NCBI GenBank assembly: GCA_022496805.1
Contig: CM040085.1
Span: 37,787,811-37,851,810, forward strand
From: Pohlia nutans
Lineage: Eukaryota > Streptophyta > Bryopsida > Bryales > Mniaceae
DNA length: 64,000 nt
Direction: 5' to 3'
Position 1 is the stretch's first letter; every line of letters begins with the position of its first letter. The notes beneath the pieces were generated by a model, which made no database searches, was not told where the DNA came from, and saw only the letters and a program-made list of their open reading frames with translations. This document shows positions 1-12,299 of this stretch, in pieces. Both the position numbers and the translations under genes were made by a program.

Positions 1-1232
1 TGGAACTTCGCCATGCATATCATCAATTGTTACAGACGAAAAAAACAAGACGCGCATTGGAGTAATGCAAACTGGAAGCATGGCCTCTTTGCTCAAGATA
101 TTCCTACTCGCTTCAAAAGACAAGCTACGATGTAGCGGATGCTCAGAAGATCCACCTTGTGGGTCATGTAGTGTGAAAGAAATGACATGGTTTTTAATCA
201 GGTTAGGTGGTCATAATAATGTGTGTGTAGTGCCATCTGGGATTGTGTTATTGACGCATGGGCTACGACTCAAAGGCAAATTTCAGAGGCACCTAAAGAG
301 GCCCCGAACCTCCTTAATCCCTAAAAGCCCGAGGGGTGTTAGACAAAAGATAGATATGTTATAATATGTGCCTTCCATATATTTGATGAAGTTTGGTTTA
401 AAAGATAAAATGTAGGGCATCATCTCTACAAATTATCTATATAGTCAAATTTCCAAAAAAATCTTTAGATATTTTTTTAATGAATTTGTAAGAATTAACC
501 TTTGAAAATTTGTATAAATTATAATTTGTTATTTTAGAGTTTAAAATTTAGCATGATTAGTTGAAATTAATTTATCTATTGTAAACTTCAAAAAAAGATG
601 TTTAGCGGTTTATCTATTGGTTCACTTTACTTTTGGTGATGGTATAAAATATTAAAAAAAAAAGTAGGAATAAAGTCCCTTTCGCACCCCATTCATAAAA
701 TTGCCAGTGTTGCACTAACAATAGCTTATGGCCCATTCACACCAGCCCTTACTACAGCACTTGCGTTCTTCATGCAAGTAAAATCATATACATTAAAATA
801 TAATTTGTGCATTGTTGAAGCTTGTTTTCTCTAAATGCAAGCACTGTTGACCACTGAATGCATACACTTCCCTGCCGCAAATTTCCAACTGTTTGTTTTT
901 TTGCCATGCTACTTACTATAACGCACGCACATCCTACCGCTTGTGGCTGGTGTGAACCGACCATCACCTAAAGCAGCATGCATGTTTCCCTTCTTCGCTA
1001 CAACCCTAATTTATGATGTGCCAAGTACAGTACAGTACAGTACAGTAGAATTATATATACAATATTGGACAGCAGTCAGTTCGCAAGTAAAGGAAGGCGT
1101 CATTTGCTATTTTGCATCAAAATTTGACAAAGCTTCAGTGGAATCCTCCACAACACTCATTCAGTGAGATTAAAAATAAGGTGATTGATTTCATGATATC
1201 AATGTGAATCTTGTCATGTTGAGTTTACTGTT
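1..1232. other. Non-coding stretch, no gene seen
   Basis: No ORF here looks like a known protein. A pentanucleotide microsatellite (ACAGT units) lies at about 1025-1047. Bases about 370-520 match, imperfectly, a sequence now split around 12955-13001 and 13459-13560. That match gives an uninterrupted version of the site occupied by the MITE at 13002-13458. Confidence 0.6.
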
Positions 1233-2040
1233 TTAACCCTTTACCGCCCAGGTAACCACTAAGTGGTCACTAGATCACTGGAAAATGAAATTCTGGAAAA
1301 TTTGTGAACCATCTCAGTACAGTGTCTGAAGTTCAGATGTGTAACTTTTGATTCTGGAGATGATGCAAAAAGAAAATTTGGAATCCGACTTTCCTAGATA
1401 TCCAAATACCTATGTACAAAACACCAAAATACTGCAAATACCTCAAAATACAGCAAATACTTACAAATACAGCACATGTACTATGTTGTATTTCTAGAGA
1501 TTGGAAGTTTGTTATCTCGTTTTTCTTTTTGAATTGTGTTCTCTTGTTCATGTTCCATTAGTGTATGTAGTCTGATCTTGATCACTATACTAACTCCTTT
1601 CTTATTTGAACGTATAAATTTTGTTCTAAACCGTACATGGATAAGTCACTTTCACTTATAAAATTCACAATAATTATGTATGAGTCTATTCTTGACATGA
1701 AAGATTGCAATGAAGAGGTGTTGACACAGGTCATTGCTGAACATCTTCACTTTTATTTTTGAAAATTTAACCCAAATTCTATTTAACCTTGAAGTCACAC
1801 ACCCCCCGAAATCTCATTTTTGAGTGTGCATTATACGGTTCAAAGATATACTATAATCTTCCAATCCAACGGTCCGATCTTACCAAGATTTAACTGAGAC
1901 TTGTTTCATTAAGCTATGCTTACATTCGTACGGTTGGATACTATTAATAGTACCCCTAATTTCAACAGAGATAGATTTAAGGAAACATCACCCAGAAAAA
2001 GGTGGTTTCTCCAGAACCACCCTGGGCGGTAAAGGGTTAA
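1233..2040. mobile_element. TTAA-flanked TIR element (piggyBac-like MITE)
   Basis: The element starts TTAA then CCCTTTACCGCCCAGG, and ends with the reverse complement CCTGGGCGGTAAAGGG then TTAA. The ends are a 16-bp perfect inverted repeat flanked by TTAA on both sides. It is 808 bp long including both TTAA copies and has no coding capacity. TTAA target duplication with CCC...GGG ends is the known signature of piggyBac transposons; assignment to that superfamily is inference, because no transposase is present. Confidence 0.75.
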
Positions 2041-2086
2041 GGGATGGAGTATTACTTTTTGCATGATCACATACATAATACTGTTC

Positions 2087-2698
2087 GAGCATCCCCACTC
2101 CTACACTCTAGAGATGACTTGCTGAAATTATTCATTTACATTTGAAGAGCCCTTGCACTTATACTACCCCACCCTTGCACGCCCCTCACACATCAAAAGT
2201 GCACATTAAATAGTCAATGGACCAATCACAAGTAGAATGTGAGGATATAGTCAACTAAATAGTGATTTGAAGGGCTATTTCTTGACACGTTAGGATTGAG
2301 AGTCAAGAGGCATTTTGGAAGGGCCTTTGGCACTTTTCATCTAGTTTTGGAGTGTGAGAGACTCTGGGAGGGCTGCGGTGGAGCTGCTCTTAGAGCATCG
2401 GCACCCATGCCACCCATGCCCTCCCAGAGTTTGACACATGCAATAACTAGATGAAAAATGCAACTGGTTCTTCAAAAATGCCTCTTGACCTGAGAATGTT
2501 GAGAAACAGTTCTTCAAATCTAAGTTTAGTTGACTATATCTGACATTCTATTTGTGATTGGTCCATTGACTATTTGATGTGCACATTTGGTGCTTGAGGG
2601 GCGTTTAAAGGTGAGGGAGTGTAAATTCAAGGGCACTTCAAATGTAGATGAATAATTTTAGTGAGTCAACTTTAGCGTGCATGGGTGCAGATGCTCTT
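2087..2698. repeat. Large inverted repeat, two ~305-bp arms head to head
   Basis: Bases about 2087-2390 and the reverse complement of about 2395-2698 align along their length. Shared blocks include TCAATGGACCAATCACAA and AGTCAAGAGGCATTTT. The arms begin with a GAGCATC-type terminus. Either two related MITEs lie in opposite orientation, or this is one foldback element. The arms have diverged, so it is not a recent palindrome. Confidence 0.7.
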
Positions 2699-2901
2699 AT
2701 TCAGTGCTGAGTGTGCTACCCACTATAATAAGTAATCTAGTGTCCAGTACTTGAGGTCCTAAATTTAATTGGCCATGCAGTTCACACAAAACATACATTC
2801 TCTTGAGCCAGTGCATGGCAAGTGCAATGGAAGATTTTTATCTTTTATTTTTTATTTTATTCTTAGACAAATCAAGGAACCACTGGAAGTTTAGAGTGCT
2901 G

Positions 2902-3758
2902 GGTAGGGTTGATTGTCCTATTACCAACCACTTAACCCTTTAACGTCCCAATTCAACATTGTTTTCAAAGAAGTGTTATAAAATGTTTGATGGAAACCAA
3001 AAATGGAGTTGATGTACAAAGAAAATTTGTAAATGCCAATGTGAAGATCACATCTGTACGGTTAGATGTATCATATTTTTTTATTAATAATTTTAAAATA
3101 ATTTTGCAAGGTTTTCTCTTGAAATTCAATTAAAAATCCTGAATTAACACAAAAAAATTGAAAAATATTGGAATGAAATTGGAATAACATGCACTACGAG
3201 ATGGTATGGTTTCCATTATTTGATTCTACTTATTTTGGAAAATCATGTTTAAGGTCTCACTTTTTGAACTAAGAATGAAACTTGACATAAACCAATTGTG
3301 TTATTTTTCCAAAAATCATGATAATCTATTTTGAAGATCCACACTGTGCAAAGGATAGTCAACTTACACAAGAACCCCCAAAAAAAAATGGTGGATGAAA
3401 ACTGTCCACTTTGGATGGAAATCAAACAACTTAAATCTGTTCGTCGTCCAATATATGGACGTTGGCGCGCTAAAGGGTTAAACAATCTGACCTATATTTG
3501 GCAGTGGTAAATCCGGAAAAAATTATGACCGCGTTCGAAATAGGATTTCATGAGGATTGCAAAAAATTGCAATTTATAAGAATAAGTATTTGAATAAGTA
3601 CAAATTTTCAAAGTGAAAGTCACCCTAAACCCCAAAACCGATCACATGCTCTAATGTACAAATGAGGTACATCTTCCCTTTGAAAATCTAGAAATTAGGC
3701 AAGAATCAAGGTGGTTGGTTTTGGGTACCTGGTTGGTAATAGGACAATCAACCCTACC
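2902..3758. mobile_element. TIR element split by a nested TTAA element
   Basis: A 27-bp inverted repeat (GGTAGGGTTGATTGTCCTAT... at 2902 and its complement ending about 3758) bounds this unit. Removing the nested 2932-3481 element leaves about 307 bp. I do not see a convincing target duplication, so the superfamily is not assigned. Confidence 0.65.
2932..3481. mobile_element. TTAA element, 550 bp, nested
   Basis: It is flanked by TTAA on both sides, with ends CCCTTTAACG and its near-complement GCGCGCTAAAGGG. It is the same family as 23539-24086, which is 548 bp and in the opposite orientation here. A small hairpin (GTCCA...TGGAC) lies just inside the right end. It sits 30 bp inside the terminus of the 2902-3758 element. 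Confidence 0.8.
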
Positions 3759-4221
3759 TATACCCGTCTGTCAACAAAAACATCTTTTATTAGAGTAATC
3801 GAAAAGAGTGTCTCAAAACGGAAAGAAACCTTAAACTCACCTTAGATTCGTTTTGCGTTCAAAAAGACTGTAAAACTAGTCTATGGTGAGTTGGAGAATA
3901 ATCTAAAGCAAGGCCCCGCACCGCCATGGGGCATGGAACCTGTGACCTCCCCAATGTTAGTGGAGAGTTCCCACATGTTCCCCCAAACCAAAAGACTCGA
4001 CCATGGGGACTATTCATGAACAATGAATGTTAGAAATTATAATTATAGGAAGAGAACTTCACTTGAACTCTGCTCATAGAGTAGTTCGTTTTTGGATGAC
4101 TCTGTTGGCATGACGATATCACACTGTGCACTCACAGGTTGGCAACAAAAGCTTCCATTGTCTCTATGTTTTCAATATGTGTTCACACTAGAAATATTGT
4201 TTGATAAGGCTACAATACTGT
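3759..4221. other. Non-coding spacer
   Basis: No gene seen. Around 3870-3925 the sequence resembles about 60110-60160 (shared AAAACTAGTCTA and GAGTTGG blocks), so part of it is a dispersed repeat. Confidence 0.5.
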
Positions 4222-5088
4222 TTAACCCCTAAGCTCCCAAGAGACCATTTGTTCAATTTTTTTTTTTTTGTTTTTTACCAATACATGCAACGATCTTCAC
4301 TAGTTCTAGCGATATAAAATTTGTTTTTTTGGTCGCTGTCCATTTTTCGGGACTGCTCAAGTCCTAAAGAATAACTTTATTTTAAAATTAAAAATACAAT
4401 GTCATAGATAAACGAGTCTTCTTTCCAATGTAATTGGAATTATGTTCATACAATCAAAACTTTACTTAGGGGAATTTTTCAAACTAAAACACCTCAATGT
4501 TGAAATCAACTTCAACACTTCGAATAGGCTAGTCCAAAAAAATTAAGCCAATGAGATTCATGGGGCACTTCAAAGGGACTTTTGTCTAGCTCATATGGAT
4601 TGCATGCCATGAGTTGTGGGCTCTTCCAATTGGACAAGAGTTGAAGGGATAATTCAATTTGATCAAAATCTCTTGCTTTCGATCATAACCCTCACCCATT
4701 ACAAGGTCTCTAAAAAAATGCTAATGAATTGAACATCTCGTCAAATTGAGTCATGCATCTTGTTAATTACCTCATTTGGAGGATGTTCAAAAATGGCACA
4801 TCATTTCAACTTCTTTTTTTTGGATTTGGAAGCCCATCAAAGCAAGACTCCCTGGATTTTTCAGGGCTTGGAATTTCAAAATTTCAATTTCATTTGCTAT
4901 TATTTTGACATTTGTACAGTCAAATAATTTTAAAATTGAGGGATGGTTTATAAGGCCTGGGAGTATAAGATCCTACTGTTGGAATGTGGAAAAAATAGGG
5001 CTCAAAAAGAAATTAGAGACCATCAACGAAAGTAACCATAATGAGGCAGTTTTGGGTGGGGGACCCCCTCCTAGAGTTTAGGGGTTAA
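4222..5088. mobile_element. TTAA element, 867 bp
   Basis: Left end TTAACCCCTAAGCTCCC and right end GAGTTTAGGGGTTAA, flanked by TTAA at both sides. The interior is non-coding. Its interior is unrelated to the 1233, 2932 and 23272 groups except at the termini. Confidence 0.7.
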
Positions 5089-5260
5089 TAGTGTTACAAC
5101 TGGTAGACAGAATATCGACTGGATCGTCAAGGTCGGCTTAAAATAACTATAAAAAAAGCCCAAATCTTTACATAATTCTTTTTAAAAATAAAATTCTGAT
5201 TTTTATGGTGAAAAGGAGAATCTTGAAGGGTTTACACATAACTTTAGAGTATATACACAT

Positions 5261-5350
5261 ACCCAATGTCCCCTTGTCCGGTGGGCACCGAGTCATTGAC
5301 ATTACGAACGGACACTTTATTCACGTTGGCCTAGTTATAGGGTCGGAGTT

Positions 5351-5396
<46 letters not shown>
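5261..5396 (+). mobile_element. Short retroposon with (TATC)n tail
   Basis: A 136-bp unit bounded by an 11-bp direct repeat, TATATACACAT, at 5250-5260 and 5397-5407. The body shares TTGTCCGGTGGGCA, CATTGACATTACGAACGG and CACTTTATTCACG with copies at 26898, 28502 and 63161, and ends in a (TATC)n microsatellite. Variable target duplications plus a simple-repeat tail indicate target-primed retroposition. It may be a SINE or 5'-truncated LINE tails; no tRNA-like head is evident. Confidence 0.7.
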
Positions 5397-5399
<3 letters not shown>

Positions 5400-5564
5400 A
5401 TACACATGATCTTAGAGTATATTCACAACATTTGGGCAAAAAAATTAATTATTCTGCATGACGTGCCGACAAGGACGGCATAGTACAATAGACTGCTTCT
5501 AGAGCTTTTGCAGTGGTTATGGAAAGACGGCTCAAGCTCATCTTTTCCCAAAGTATAAAAATTT

Positions 5565-7875
5565 CTGGCCTTCCCGGCGGTGATCTTGCCATTCTTAATG
5601 TCTACGCCTCAAATAGTGCCCGCGAGCGTTGTGAGCTATGGGAAGAGCTCCTCGTTGACCTCCTCGTGATTGTAGGTGGCTGCTTTGCGGTGATTGGAAT
5701 TTTGTAGAACACCAATTAGACAAGTCTAACCTCAATGGGCGGATCATTTTCGCGAATGAGAATAGAATTTTCAGTCTTTTAATTAATGCTCTTGAGGTCT
5801 CAGAGTACTTTCCTATTTCCAACCGAATCCGATTTTCTTGGGATAACCGCCGATCAGGTGGCTCCCGTTCCATGGCGAGGCTTGACAGATGCTATTCCTT
5901 CATTTAAAATGGGGCCAGTTTAGGTCCTGTTACGGATTATGTCATTAGAGGCGATTGTGCTCATGCAGATCACCTTCCTGTGATCTGTTCAGTGCAACTT
6001 CTGGACGTCCCTAAGAGGAAATCCTCCTTCAAAATGTGCTCCCTCTTTCTCTCCGAGCCTTACGTAGTCCAGCAGATTAATCACACGTGGGAGCAATTTC
6101 CCAACCTCAGCTTCTTTGGGAAGATGCGTAGAGTCCTTAAATTTTACAAAGGTTATTATATAAAGAGCTGCCGAAGCCAAATTAAGGCAGCAGCTTGCAA
6201 CTGTCACTACTGACCTTCACACGGATCACTTGAACGCTGATCTCCAGCAAAAGCTGGGTACCGTTGGGGAAAAGCTCAAAGTTTTTGAGGGCCGATTGGC
6301 TGAAGGTTAGAGAATCCGCAGTAGAATCAAATGGAAACGTATTGGAGACTCATGCTCAAAAGAGTTTTTTAGAACTTCCAAACCTCGTTCCAATGCGCCA
6401 AATATTACGGCTTAAGAAGACGCTCTCGACACTCTCCACAGTGACCAGCCTGGCCTAGAAAAGGTGTGTTCAGAGTTTTACAAAGCTCTTTACTCCGCCC
6501 CAGTTAGCACCGATGCTTCGGAGGAAGCAATTGCTCGGGCCTTCAACTGCATCAATGACAGGCTCTCCCAGAGCATGAAAAGTCGGCTGAAAGCTCCCAT
6601 TCAAATGGCCGAATTAGACAGGGCAGTGAGAGAATTAGCCCCTGGAAAGGCTCCTGGTCTGGACGGAGTCTTGACAGAATTCTTTAAAGCATATTGGGCT
6701 TTGATAAAAAAAAGGACTACCTTGCCATGATAGTCGAAGCTTTATCGAACCGTCACTTTCCTGCAGGGATCACTCAAGGTCTGATCGCTCTGTTGTTCAA
6801 AAGTGATGTTCGAACTAAGCTTACGAACTGGAGACCGATAACTTTGCTTAACGTTGCCTACAAAGTGTATGCCAAAGCTTTGCAAATTAGAGTGCAGCCA
6901 ATCCTGATGGACATTATCAGCCCGGACCAGTCTGCCTTTTTACCCACGAGAATCATACTCGATAACATCTTTCTCACGCACGAGACGATGGACTGGGCGA
7001 GCCACTCAAACCAAGCCCTGATTTTCCTCAATCTTGATTTTTCTAAAGCTTTTGACATGGTTGAGTCGTCATTCCTGTTCAAAGCTATGAGATCTCTAGG
7101 TTTCCCTGTAGAATTCGTGGAGATGACGCAGCTCCTTTTCAGGGACGCCTCAGCGCGTGTGAAGGTCAATGGTGCTCATTCCCCGACCTTCAACATTCAC
7201 CGCGGCGTGAGACAGGGGTGCCCCCTGGCCCCCTATCTCTTCATCATTGTGACGGAGGTGCTTAATGCGATGGTGAAAGAGAGTATGGGTCGTGGAGCTG
7301 TCAAAGGAATTTCCCTCCCCGGCCAGGATTGCGAACAAGTCATCGCTCAGTACGCTGACGATGCGTCATTTACCCTCTGTGGTAACGAGGCCTCCACACT
7401 GGCCCTCATTGATATTCTTGACTCGTTCTGTCTGGCCTCAGGATTGATACTCAACTGGCTCAAATCCTGCGGCTACTAGCAAGGCGGCAGAGCAGGTCCC
7501 CGGCCGCATTGGACCAACCAGCTTCGAATTCAGTGGGTGGATGATGCGAGCGTGAGCAAGCTACTCGGCATCCCCTTTGGCCTGTCCCTTGCCTCTCATG
7601 ACGTTGACTCATTCCTCCAGGAGATAGTCCAAAAACAACTTAATTACTGGTGCACTGCCAAAATTAATGCTACTGGGAGAGGCGTTATAGTCAACAGCGT
7701 TCTTTTGTCTTCCATCATGTATTTTGCCTCCATTTGGGGCGGGACTCAGAAAGGGGTTCAGCAAGTAACCGCCTCCATTAGAAATTACTTATGGTCTGGT
7801 TCTTTACATAGGTCTCGCACCAAGGTCGCTTGGGCCTAGTGTTGCTTGCCTAAAGCCATTGGCGGCATTGACTTA
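5565..7875 (+). pseudogene. LINE ORF2 remnant, 5' part: endonuclease and reverse transcriptase
   Basis: This is the first segment of a 5'-truncated LINE, broken by frameshifts and stops. It encodes the end of an AP-type endonuclease (GDLAILNVYASN at about 5579-5614; a GDWNFVEH motif near 5691-5713 in a shifted frame), then a reverse transcriptase. RT motifs include LAPGKAPGLDG, LTNWRPITLLNVAYK, FSKAFDMV, RGVRQGCPLAP and the catalytic QYADDA (TACGCTGACGAT at 7351-7362). A frameshift lies in an A-run near 6705, and in-frame stops fall at about 7477 and 7837. Reading stops at codon TTA (7873-7875), where a Harbinger element entered; the frame continues exactly at 17754. A 15-bp repeat AAAGTATAAAAATTT (5550-5564 and 19624-19638) marks the LINE target duplication. 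Not functional. Confidence 0.9.
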
Positions 7876-8299
7876 GGGGCTAATCCCATGGGGGACCGGA
7901 CCGGAGGTGGAGCTCAAGCTGGCTCAAGGTGGCAAGTTGTGGAGATCAAGTCCAACACATATCAAGCTTCTGCATGTAGGCAGATTCTTCTGACAATGAT
8001 CTCCAATTTTTTATGAGTTTTTGACATGTGGCATAGATATTTAAAATCAAGATACTTCTACAAAGACAAAAGGTACTATTTAAGAAGTTAATCTCTCATC
8101 TCCCAGTCAAGTGATCTCTCCCTGGCTCCCATCAACTCTCTCTCTCTTCCATGTACTGTCCATGTCTCCTTGCCATCAGCATATGATTAGTTTGGCCTCC
8201 TATTAATTTGAGATCATTCTTAGTTTCAAGCTCTTACGAACTCCAGTCTCTGTTAATTTGTGTATGTTTTGAAGTGGTAGTGTAGTATTCATTAAAATT

Positions 8300-8335
8300 G
8301 TATTTAGACCTTCCCTTCCCTTCCCTTCCCTTCCA
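8300..8335 (+). repeat. CCCTT short tandem upstream of transposase
   Basis: Repeated CCCTT units lie about 40 bp upstream of the transposase start. The tract is pyrimidine-rich, as is common in plant 5' leaders; a promoter role is only a guess. Confidence 0.5.
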
Positions 8336-8371
8336 TTCACACGTTTCTTTCACTCAGTCAAGTATTCCAGT

Positions 8372-9737
8372 ATGGCAATGAAAATGCAAAGGCTTATGTG
8401 TCTTATGGCAGGAGCTGCAACTGCAATTGGATGGGCTCTGAAATGCCATTGTGAAGAATCCAGTTCAGTTCCACTAGTAATTGTTTCTGGTTTCAAAGCT
8501 TTTGCAACTTCAAATTTGCCTCATGTCAGGAAAAGTTGTAGTAAGATTGCTTCCATGGTCATTTTGGAAGATGTAGAGACAGTTTGCATTTTATCAGACA
8601 CTCGACCTACCTATAGGGAATTAGTAGGCATTCAGTGGGGGCCATGGTATATGAAGCCTAGAACACTCCATTGGTGGCATCAATTTTTACACATGATTAT
8701 GATTCATGATCCAATACGTTTTAAAGAGATGTTTAGAATGTCAATCTCAACTTTTCAATATGTATGCTCGTTAGTAGAGCAAGACCTTGAGAGCAATACT
8801 CCATTGGGATTAGATAAATTGCCAAATCGAAAATTAGAAGTTACAAAACAAGTTGCAATTGCAATCCGTAGACTTGCTACTGGGGATTCTTTAGTTTCAA
8901 TAGGAGAATTGTTTGGGGTCGGAAAATCTACTGTTAGTAAGGTTACCACAAGATTTGTGAAGTCGTTAATTTGTAGGGGTCAGCATCATTTGACTTGGCT
9001 AGTTGGAGAAGAATTACAAAAGGTGAAAGATGGATTTGAATCCAAATGGGGAATCCCCCCAAGTATGTGGTGCTATTGATGTCACACACATTGAAATAGA
9101 TTTACCTGGTAATGAAAGGTCCACTGATTATTTTGATAAAGATAAAAACTATAGCCTCATATTACAAGCCATAGTAGATGTAGAGACTCGATTTTTGAAT
9201 ATTTTTGCAGGTTATCCAGGTGTGGTTCATGATGCTAGAGTATTTGCAAACTCTGGAATTAAAGCAGCCATTGATAGAGGAGATTGCTTAAATGGACCAA
9301 GTAGGTTGATTCAAGGCATTCCCATACCAGAATTATTGATTGGTGATGCTGGTTATACACAAGATACATATATGTTGCTTCCACTACCAGGTTATAGATT
9401 GGCTCCTATGTTTGATCAATATAATTTTAAGCATAGTAGCACACGAATGGCTGTAGAAAGGTCATTTGGTATTCTCAAAGGAGTATGGCAAATCCTAAAA
9501 CGGCCAATGCATATGCCTAATGGTGCTACGGTACCTAATATTATGCATGCGGCGTGTATTTTACATAATATCATGCTTGATAGAGTAGATAGACCAGATG
9601 ATGAACTATCTTTAGCTAGACATCATGATGAAGGCTATAGACAACAAATAAGTAGAAGAGTTATTACAGATGAAGCATTGTTGATCCAAAATGCCATAGT
9701 GGAGCACTTGTGGTATTTAGAAGGGCTGCAACAATAG
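8372..9737 (+). pseudogene. PIF/Harbinger DDE transposase, one frameshift
   Basis: Two overlapping frames make one transposase of about 450 residues. The first (8372-9079) holds an N-terminal region and a helix-turn-helix-like part (ATGDSLVSIGELFGVGKSTV), as in the DNA-binding half of Harbinger transposases. The second, which must be entered near 9060, has the nuclease core: GAIDVTHIEI with the first Asp, the HDARVFANSG block, LIGDAGY with the second Asp, and ERSFGILKG with the Glu. The frames part at a run of six C (9055-9060); five C would join them. So the gene carries a +1 frameshift, or the assembly has a homopolymer error. Everything else is open. The start at 8372 is the first Met of the open frame; an upstream intron cannot be excluded. 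It would cut DNA at the element's termini together with the Myb-like partner. Confidence 0.92.
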
Positions 9738-10129
9738 AAATGTTTACATCTTGATAACTACCTTTGTATTTGAATAAAATGTCTATGATTCGATTTTTGA
9801 CACAATTGAATTTTATGATCTGAATTTTAAGTCTTCATTCAATAACATATTAGTGATTGAATTTTTTAGTGCAATGTTTTTTCCTTCTCATATTCAAATA
9901 AAGAATCTTTAGAGAATTTCTTTGAATGTACAAAATCTAAAAGTATCTCCATGTGATGTACAAAATCTTTTAGGATTTGGAAAAAAGTCTAATATGGATT
10001 CCAAAAAGGATTGTCTCTATAAAACACTGTCATTTTATAACTTAATGTATGCTAGAAATTAAATATTTTTAATTCATGTGAATTTAATTATAGATTCATG
10101 AAAAAGTTGTAATACTCCATCCACGACAT
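9738..10129. other. Transposase 3' flank inside Harbinger
   Basis: AT-rich, with AATAAA-like signals soon after the stop (TGAATAAAATG at about 9772). No gene seen. Confidence 0.4.
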
Positions 10130-12290
10130 CTCATAAGAAGACCCCGTTCCTTTGTTCCAAATTTGTTTCATGGTCATAACTCTAAAAAGGCCCTATTTAA
10201 CTAGTAAATATGTTGGAACCACATCCAACTCCCTTTTATCATACTCACGCCTTCCGCATAATTTTGTTGGATCACATTAACCCTTAGTATTTCCTTCCAT
10301 GTAGATGCAATTCCCATGGGTTTTATTTTTATTTTTTATAATTCCATATATTTGATAAGGTCATAATTAGCTACCTAGGGAAAATGTAAAAACCACCTTC
10401 TCCCACTTTTAATTCAACTCCCTTCCCCTATTTCTACAAGGTCAAAGTAAATTATGACATGTAGATACGTTTCTCCTACAAGAAATTTTATGCTTCCATC
10501 ATTTTTATAAGGTCCTTGTTATATGGTAGAAGTGTCAAAATCATTTTCACTCCCCTCTTATCAATTTTCGCTTTATTATTCAAAATTCTGCTGATTTAAA
10601 ATACTTACAGGTAAATCATGACATATACATGCGTTTTCCCCAAGATTTTTTCAAATTCACCACAATATTTTTAGGGTATTAATTAGCTATTCTAAGATTT
10701 AAAAATAATTTTCCTCCCCTTCTACCCATTTTCCCCCAATTATTTAAAGTTCCGGTCGGTTGAGACATTATAAAGTAATTCACAATAAATGGCTCCGATT
10801 TTACTAAAATAAATTTGATGGTTCCAATATTTTTATATGGTCCTTATTAGCTAGTTCAACCACTAAAACCACCTTCCCCACTTCTCTTTCGCATACATCT
10901 ACACACACCCCCTACTTTCATGAGTTTAATTAATCTCAAGTAATTCATCAAAAATAGTTCCCTTCGTCTCGTGGTACTAAATTTTTTACCATATTTTTTG
11001 TATCATATAAATCACCGAGGAATATTGTAAAAACCACTCTCCCTCTCTTTTCGCCCATACATTTGCACTCACCCCCTCGGTTTCAATCTTGTCGGGTTTA
11101 AATATGCCCACGTATTCTCAAGCACATAATTCCCTTTCTCCTATAGATTTTTTAAAACTACCATCACATTCATAGGGTCCTCATTAGCGAGTTCACATGT
11201 TTAAACCACCTTCTCCCCATCATTTTCCTTATTCGCCTCCTTATTCAAAATTTTGCAGGGTTCGCATAAATCATGACACGTAGATGCGTTTATCCTATGA
11301 TTTTTTTAATCATTCCATCATTTTCATAGGGTCCTCAGTAGCTACTACAAGTATTAAAATCATCTCTCCAACCCTTTTATCTATTTTTTCCCTTATTGTT
11401 CAAACTTCCGTTGGTTCAAAATAATTGCAAGTAAAATCTACCCTATAGATCCGTTACTCCTATGTTTTTTTTTTATGGTCCCATAATTTTCATAAGGTAA
11501 TAATTAGTCATTCCAAGATTTAAAATTATTTTCCCCACCCTCTTTTTTATTTTTCCTCTATTATTCAAAGTTCCGGTGGCTTCAACAACTCTAAAGTAAT
11601 TCGGGAAACATAGCTCCGATTTACCTATAAATATTTTTATGGTTCCAACATTCTTACAGGGTCCTTATTACCTATTATGAACCTTAAAACGACCCCCCCC
11701 CCCCCCCCCCCCCCATTGTTTTCTCACATACATATGTACACACCCCCATTTAAATAAGTCAAATTCATCCTAACTAATTCGAGACAAATACTTCCCTTCC
11801 TTTTGTGGTCCTAATATTTTCACCATATTTTTTATGTGATGTGAATTACCTAAGAGAATTGTAAAAACCACTCTCCCTCCTTTTAATAACATACGTTTGC
11901 ACTCGCCCCTCTACATCAAATCTTGCCGGTTTAAGGAATCTTCACAATTTCTATTACACATAGTTTCGTTTGTCCTATGATATTTATAAAACATCCATCA
12001 CATTCATATGGTCCTAAATAGCTAGTTCACATGTTAAAACCACCTTCTCCCCATTATTGTCTTATTCGCCCCCTTATTCAAATTTCTCGGCCGTCCGCAT
12101 AAATTATGACATATAGATGTGTAAGTCCTATGATTTTTTTCATCATTCCATCATTTTCATAGGGTCCTTATTAGTTGGTTCAAATTAAAATCATCTCCTC
12201 CTCCCTTTTATACAATCTTCTATTTTTATTCAAAGTTTCGGTAGCTCAAAATATGTGTAAGGAAATCATGGATCATAATAACTACCCATC
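10130..12290. repeat. Higher-order tandem array (~165-bp monomers, ~830-bp period)
   Basis: A degenerate ~165-bp unit recurs at about 10389, 10545, 10690, 10865, 11030, 11201, 11357, 11512, 11690, 11863, 12037 and 12187. Each unit has an AAAACCACCTTCTCCC-like block, a TTATTCAAA block, and a TTTTCATAGGGTCC block. Monomers five apart are much more alike than neighbours: the 10690 unit matches 11512, 11030 matches 11863, and 11201 matches 12037, each about 830 bp away. It lies wholly inside the Harbinger element, between its two genes. Confidence 0.8.
11693..11714 (+). repeat. Poly-C tract (22 C)
   Basis: An uninterrupted run of 22 C within the tandem array. The tract could form G4-like structure on the opposite strand, and its length may be unreliable in the assembly. 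Confidence 0.85.
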
Positions 12291-12299
12291 AGTATGAGT

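Noticed and set aside
5513..5564. Extending the LINE upstream to the ATG at 5513
   Set aside because: The 15-bp target duplication begins at 5550, so the LINE copy starts at 5565 and the upstream codons are flanking DNA.
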